In this document: positions 60,616 to 64,000 of the stretch, piece after piece
Layout of the letters: every line of letters starts with the position of its first letter
How positions within the stretch are numbered: the first letter of the stretch is position 1
Source: Halonatronomonas betaini
GTDB lineage: Bacteria; Bacillota; Halanaerobiia; Halanaerobiales; Halarsenatibacteraceae
NCBI RefSeq assembly: GCF_015666175.1
Contig: NZ_JADPIE010000004.1
Location: 136,118-200,117 of the forward strand
Direction: 5' to 3'
DNA: 64,000 nt
The notes under the pieces: model-generated
Told to the model about the DNA's origin: nothing
Databases searched by the model: none
Seen by the model: only the letters and a program-made list of their open reading frames with translations
Program-made: the position numbers and the translations under genes

Positions 60616-61773
60616 ATGACAATCCAACTAATATACAATGCAAAAATAATTTCTGAAAATAAAATTATTGATAATGGCTGGTTAATCATTGATGAAAATA
60701 AAATAAAAAAAATAGGTGAAGGTGCTCCGGAGCAAAAGCAATATCTAAAAAAAACTGATATTGGAGGCTTATTTTTAGGGCCAGGTTTGATTGATATCCA
60801 CTGTCATGGCGGAAATGGATACGATGTAATGGATAACCAAGAAGATGTTTTAGATAAGATAAGCAAGTATAAATTAAAAAATGGTGTAACAGGTTGGCTG
60901 GCTACACCATTAACTGCCCCCCCTGAAGAGCTTGAATCTGCCTGTAAAAGAATAAAAAATGTAATTGATACTAAAAATAAAACAAATTTACTGGGGGCTC
61001 ATATTGAAGGACCATTTATCAGTCAGGCTAAAAAAGGGGCTCAAAATGCAGAATTTATAAGAACAGGTGCAATTAAGGAAATTAATAATTGGATAGATAT
61101 TTTAGGTGAATATTTAAGAATTGTAACCCTTGCACCAGAAAAACCTGGCGCAAAGGCAATAATTCAAAGCCTTAAAGATAATAATACATTAGTAGCAACA
61201 GCTCATACTGCAGCTGATTATGAAACTATGACAGAAGCTATTAAAAATGGTGTGGAACAGGCAAGTCATTTCTATAATGGCATGACAGGTTTTCATCACC
61301 GTAACCCTGGTACTGTTGGAGCATTTTTAGATAGCAAAGATACTACAATGGAGATTATTGCCGATGGCATTCATCTTCATCCAGCTACCATAAGAATAAC
61401 TTTGAAAATAGCTGGCTTTGAAAGGATTATATTAATAACTGATGCAATGAGGGCAGCTGGTATGGAAGATGGAGATTATGATTTAGGTGGTTTAAATGTT
61501 TCTATAAAAAATGGTGAAGCCCGTCTGGCAGATGGAAACCTGGCTGGCTCAACTTTAAAGCTTATAGATGCTGTTGAGTATATTTATAATAATACAGAAC
61601 TAGACTTAATTGATAGCTGGCATCTGGCCAGTTATAATCCTGCAAAGCGGCTTGGCCTTGATAGCTTATATGGTTCTTTAAAAGGTGGTAAAATAGCAAA
61701 TATAGTTGCCTTTAATAACAATTTTTCAATTAAAAATATCTGGTTAGAGGGAGATGATCAAATTGGCAAATAA
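60616..61773 (+). CDS. nagA: N-acetylglucosamine-6-phosphate deacetylase
   Basis: 385 residues, amidohydrolase superfamily. GLIDIHCHGGNGYDVMD (HxH), GAHIEGPFIS (metal Glu), TAHTAADY (His), QASHFYNGM (His) and LITDAMRAAG (catalytic Asp) are all present. It yields glucosamine-6-P from wall or chitin sugars. ATG 60616 directly abuts the SD GGGAGGG (60609-60615), which is poor spacing; codon ATC 60622 would be better placed. It overlaps niaR. Confidence 0.9.
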   Translation: MTIQLIYNAKIISENKIIDNGWLIIDENKIKKIGEGAPEQKQYLKKTDIGGLFLGPGLIDIHCHGGNGYDVMDNQEDVLDKISKYKLKNGVTGWLATPLTAPPEELESACKRIKNVIDTKNKTNLLGAHIEGPFISQAKKGAQNAEFIRTGAIKEINNWIDILGEYLRIVTLAPEKPGAKAIIQSLKDNNTLVATAHTAADYETMTEAIKNGVEQASHFYNGMTGFHHRNPGTVGAFLDSKDTTMEIIADGIHLHPATIRITLKIAGFERIILITDAMRAAGMEDGDYDLGGLNVSIKNGEARLADGNLAGSTLKLIDAVEYIYNNTELDLIDSWHLASYNPAKRLGLDSLYGSLKGGKIANIVAFNNNFSIKNIWLEGDDQIGK

Positions 61774-62293
61774 AACATTAAAACCAGGTGATAGGCGCCA
61801 GGAAATCGTAAATATTTTAAAAAATAGTGAAGAACCTCATACAGGCTCTGAATTAGCAGAAAAATTTCAAGTAACCCGACAGGTTATTGTTCAGGATATA
61901 GCTCTTATTAGAGCAGAAGGAGTAGATATTTTATCAACATCTAGAGGGTATTTACTTCAGAAAAATAAGTCGCCATTTTTAGAGGCTACCATTGCCTGTC
62001 GCCACAGAGACGATCTTGTTAAAAACGAATTAATGATAATGATAGAACACGGGGCTAGAATATTAGATGTTAGAGTTGAACACCCTATTTATGGAGAATT
62101 AAAGGGTAATTTGATGTTAACTAATAAAAAAGAAGTTGAAGAATTCTTGAAAAAGGTAGAAGAAAATGATGCAGGTTTATTGGCTGAATTAACAGATGGA
62201 ATCCATCTCCATACTGTAGAGGTAGCTAATAATGAGGTCTTAAAAAACTTGAAATCATCATTATCAGCAGAAGGGTATTTATTAGAAGGGTAA
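61763..62293 (+). CDS. niaR: Niacin-responsive repressor NiaR (HTH plus 3H domain)
   Basis: 176 residues. An N-terminal winged helix (RRQEIVNILKNS ... SELAEKFQVTRQVIVQDIALIRAEG) is followed by the 3H domain with the spaced histidines (ACRHRD, EHGARILDVRVEHPIYG, GIHLHTVEV) that binds metal and niacin. It represses niacin uptake or NAD synthesis genes. TTG 61763 is chosen as it is about 9 bases from GGGAG; ATG 61754 is only one base from it. A niacin-type ECF protein gene follows, which supports the name. Confidence 0.88.
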   Translation: MANKTLKPGDRRQEIVNILKNSEEPHTGSELAEKFQVTRQVIVQDIALIRAEGVDILSTSRGYLLQKNKSPFLEATIACRHRDDLVKNELMIMIEHGARILDVRVEHPIYGELKGNLMLTNKKEVEEFLKKVEENDAGLLAELTDGIHLHTVEVANNEVLKNLKSSLSAEGYLLEG

Positions 62294-62309
62294 AATAAAT
62301 TTAAATTTA

Positions 62310-62350
62310 CTGTATATACACTTGACAAATCACCTGTATATTGAGATAAT
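62310..62350 (+). promoter_or_regulatory. niaX promoter with candidate NiaR operator
   Basis: TTGACA (62322-62327), a 17-base spacer and GATAAT (62345-62350). CTGTATAT occurs twice (62310 and 62334, 24 bases apart), flanking the -35. The first copy is part of the 10-base palindrome TGTATATACA (62311-62320). The adjacent regulator NiaR is the likely binder, but the match to a known NiaR motif was not checked. Confidence 0.6.
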
Positions 62351-62384
62351 ATAATAGAAATAAAATATGGAGGAGGATTTTGAT

Positions 62385-62915
62385 TTGTTAAAAAGAAAAT
62401 TGAAAGTTAAGGAACTTGTATATGCAGCTTTATTAACCGCACTGGCACTAATGATACCTTTAGTCTTTGGAACTTATTTAAGAATTTATATTCCACCATT
62501 TTCAGCTACTCTGGCTTCACATTTACCGGTATTTTTATCAATGTTAATTAGTCCCTTTGCAGCAATCTTTGTTGGATTTGGCTCTGCTTTAGGATTTTTC
62601 CTAGTCACCGGACCAGTTATTGGGGCCAGGGCTGCTATTCATATTCTAGTTGGAGGAACCGGAGCACTATTAATTAAAAAGGGCTATAGTTTTAAACTTG
62701 CTTTATTATTAGTTTTGCCAATCCATGCTATTGGAGAAGCGCTAATAGTATTACCATTTGGTTTTTCACTGGCAGACGCAGGAATAATTGTTGGAGTTGG
62801 TACAGCCTTGCACCATGTAGCAGATGCATTTCTGGCAGTAGCTGTTTATGAACTATTAAAAGCAGCCTCTTTTGATTTAAAACAGGAGGGAATTCCCAAA
62901 CAGATTAGTAATTAA
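62385..62915 (+). CDS. niaX: ECF transporter S component, probably niacin (NiaX)
   Basis: 176 residues with about six membrane helices. VYAALLTALALMIPLVFG, LASHLPVFLSMLISPFAAIFVGFGSALGF (split across helices) and LHHVADAFLAVAVYELL are typical of the S components that bind vitamins for the shared EcfAT module. Niacin is inferred from niaR next door. TTG 62385 follows GGAGGAGG by 8 bases; the ATG at 62367 overlaps the SD. A terminator follows. Confidence 0.82.
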   Translation: MLKRKLKVKELVYAALLTALALMIPLVFGTYLRIYIPPFSATLASHLPVFLSMLISPFAAIFVGFGSALGFFLVTGPVIGARAAIHILVGGTGALLIKKGYSFKLALLLVLPIHAIGEALIVLPFGFSLADAGIIVGVGTALHHVADAFLAVAVYELLKAASFDLKQEGIPKQISN

Positions 62916-62923
62916 AAAATATA

Positions 62924-62966
62924 AATTGCAGGCAGATTAGTTCTTGCCTGCAATTTCTTTATTTTT
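62924..62966. terminator. Bidirectional terminator
   Basis: AATTGCAGGCA (62924-62934) pairs with TGCCTGCAATT (62945-62955), followed by TCTTTATTTTT. It lies between niaX (+) and prs (-). Confidence 0.88.
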
Positions 62967-63951
62967 ATATATTAGAGCTTTTTAATACTTTTTTAGGGAC
63001 CCCCTTGAATAAGGAACTAACAGAAATTCCATTATGAACCCGATAGATAGTTTCTGCAAAAAGAGGTGCCACAGAAACTAATTTTATTTTTCTAGAATCT
63101 GTAATCACCTTATTATTTACAGAATCGGTGCTTACCAGTTCTTCTATAGGGCTATTTTCAATTCTTTCTACACCTGAATCATTTAATAATATATGTGATA
63201 ATCCAGCAAATATTCTTCTAGCTCCCCGTTCCTTTAAGCCTCTGGCTAGATCGACTAAAGTTCCACCTGATATGCTAAAATCATCAAAAATCAAGGCATC
63301 TCGATCTCTAACATCACCTATTATTTCAAGTATTTCTGCGCTCTCATTATGATATAATCTTCTTTTATCTCCAATAGCAACTGGTCTATTTAAATAAGCT
63401 GAATATCTTCTTGCTTCTTTAGCAAACCCTGCATCAGGAGACACAACAACTGTATTACTCAAATCATAATTTTTCATAAAATATTCACAGAGAATAGGCA
63501 TTGCATATAAATGATCAACTGGATTTTTAAAAAAGCCCTGTATTTGAGGGCTGTGGAGATCCATTGTAATAACTCTATCAGCACCTGCAAGCTCTATTGA
63601 TTCTGCACAGACTCTTCCTCTAATTGAAACTCTAGGTTCATCTTTTTTATCTCCCTGGGCATAACTGAAAAAGGGTATAATAGCGGTGACTGACTGTGCA
63701 CTTGCCCTTTTAAATGCATCCATCCAGAATAATATTTCTGTAAATTCATTATTGGGCTCAAGACCAATAGACTGGACAAGGTAAACATCTTTATCTCTGA
63801 CAGTCTCTTTACTTTTAACCATTATATTTCCTTCAGTAAAATTAATAACTTCAGATTTTCCAGGTTTAATCTTCAAATACTCACAGATTTTGTCTGCAAA
63901 CTTTTTACCTGAACTTCCTGCAAATATTTTAATTTCATTATTATCAGACAT
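62965..63951 (-). CDS. prs: Ribose-phosphate pyrophosphokinase, divergent type
   Basis: 328 residues. It makes PRPP from ribose-5-P and ATP. FAGSSGKKFADKI, ITMDLHSPQIQGFF, VVSPDAGFAKEARRY and the PRPP-loop region are present. Two signatures differ from common Prs: the flexible-loop region reads FFSYAQGDKKDEP where YARQDRK is usual, and the PRPP loop reads FDDFSISGGT where DDIIDTGGT is usual. Chemistry may be the same or changed. ATG 63951 lies 9 bases after GGAG; TTG 63960 directly follows it. Confidence 0.82.
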   Translation of the reverse strand: MSDNNEIKIFAGSSGKKFADKICEYLKIKPGKSEVINFTEGNIMVKSKETVRDKDVYLVQSIGLEPNNEFTEILFWMDAFKRASAQSVTAIIPFFSYAQGDKKDEPRVSIRGRVCAESIELAGADRVITMDLHSPQIQGFFKNPVDHLYAMPILCEYFMKNYDLSNTVVVSPDAGFAKEARRYSAYLNRPVAIGDKRRLYHNESAEILEIIGDVRDRDALIFDDFSISGGTLVDLARGLKERGARRIFAGLSHILLNDSGVERIENSPIEELVSTDSVNNKVITDSRKIKLVSVAPLFAETIYRVHNGISVSSLFKGVPKKVLKSSNI

Positions 63952-64000
63952 AATTATCAACTCCAGAGTATTAAAATATATTTCTTATTCATTACTTATA

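Noticed and set aside
1-64000. tRNA, rRNA, insertion sequence, prophage or CRISPR loci
   Set aside because: None recognised: no transposase, integrase or phage gene, no clover-leaf sequence noticed, and no spaced repeats.

Overview
The window is AT-rich bacterial chromosome. It is densely coded on both strands, with short intergenic gaps, strong AGGAGG-type Shine-Dalgarno (SD) sequences, many TTG/GTG starts, T-box and M-box leaders and intrinsic terminators, which points to a Firmicute. Three solute-binding proteins (dppA, oppA, znuA) have ordinary signal peptides and no lipobox cysteine. Several exported hydrolases are also unanchored. Trehalose synthesis and many acidic proteins are present as well. 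Together these suggest a diderm, probably halophilic, anaerobic Firmicute such as a Halanaerobiales relative. That placement is inferred from gene content and was not checked by any search. The gene set (two peptide ABC systems, IadA, PepF, DmpA-type aminopeptidase, urocanase, glycyl radical enzyme, radical SAM proteins) fits an anaerobe that lives on peptides and amino acids.

Layout. 1-3.9 kb: end of an Fn3-like surface protein, two tandem zinc-ribbon/PilZ proteins, a small membrane protein and a radical SAM protein. 4.1-7.4 kb: a BTAD-type regulator and a UbiA/polyprenyl synthase pair. 7.4-13.9 kb: exported nucleotidase, urocanase, a radical SAM/partner DNA-repair pair and a 53-residue membrane ORF. 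13.9-24.2 kb: arginine T-box, phosphate acyltransferase and sigma-54 activator, then a sigma-54 promoter with upstream repeats, isoaspartyl dipeptidase and a complete Dpp transporter. 24.3-26.8 kb: M23 peptidase, YbjQ protein, half-size CHR transporter, C39-like protein. 26.9-34.9 kb: argGH behind a second arginine T-box, divergent thrBC, a nucleotidase C-domain protein and PepF. 35-38 kb: peptidoglycan-binding protein and L,D-transpeptidase. 38.3-41.7 kb: DmpA-type peptidase, YjjI and YjjW. 41.8-47.7 kb: Opp permeases and binding protein without ATPases, then otsBA. 47.8-57 kb: sirtuin, znuACB, USP, M-box/mgtE, SuhB-type phosphatase, USP, flavodoxin and an unknown protein. 57-64 kb: lipA/lipM, pirin, threonine-synthase-like protein, nagA, niaR, niaX, prs.

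The most interesting unit is 13.9-24.2 kb. Two nearly identical T-box leaders, both with a CGC (Arg) codon at the specifier position, precede argGH and the ptb-like/sigma-54-activator pair. Just downstream of the activator gene lie phased RCCAAT repeats and a good -24/-12 promoter in front of iadA-dppBCDFA. The simplest reading is a cascade: uncharged tRNA-Arg lets the activator be made, and the activator turns on import and cleavage of isoaspartyl dipeptides. Beta-Asp-Arg, the cyanophycin breakdown dipeptide, is an obvious candidate substrate. The parts are visible in the sequence; the wiring and the substrate are inference. argG is also preceded by a 29-codon ORF with four Arg codons within five residues.
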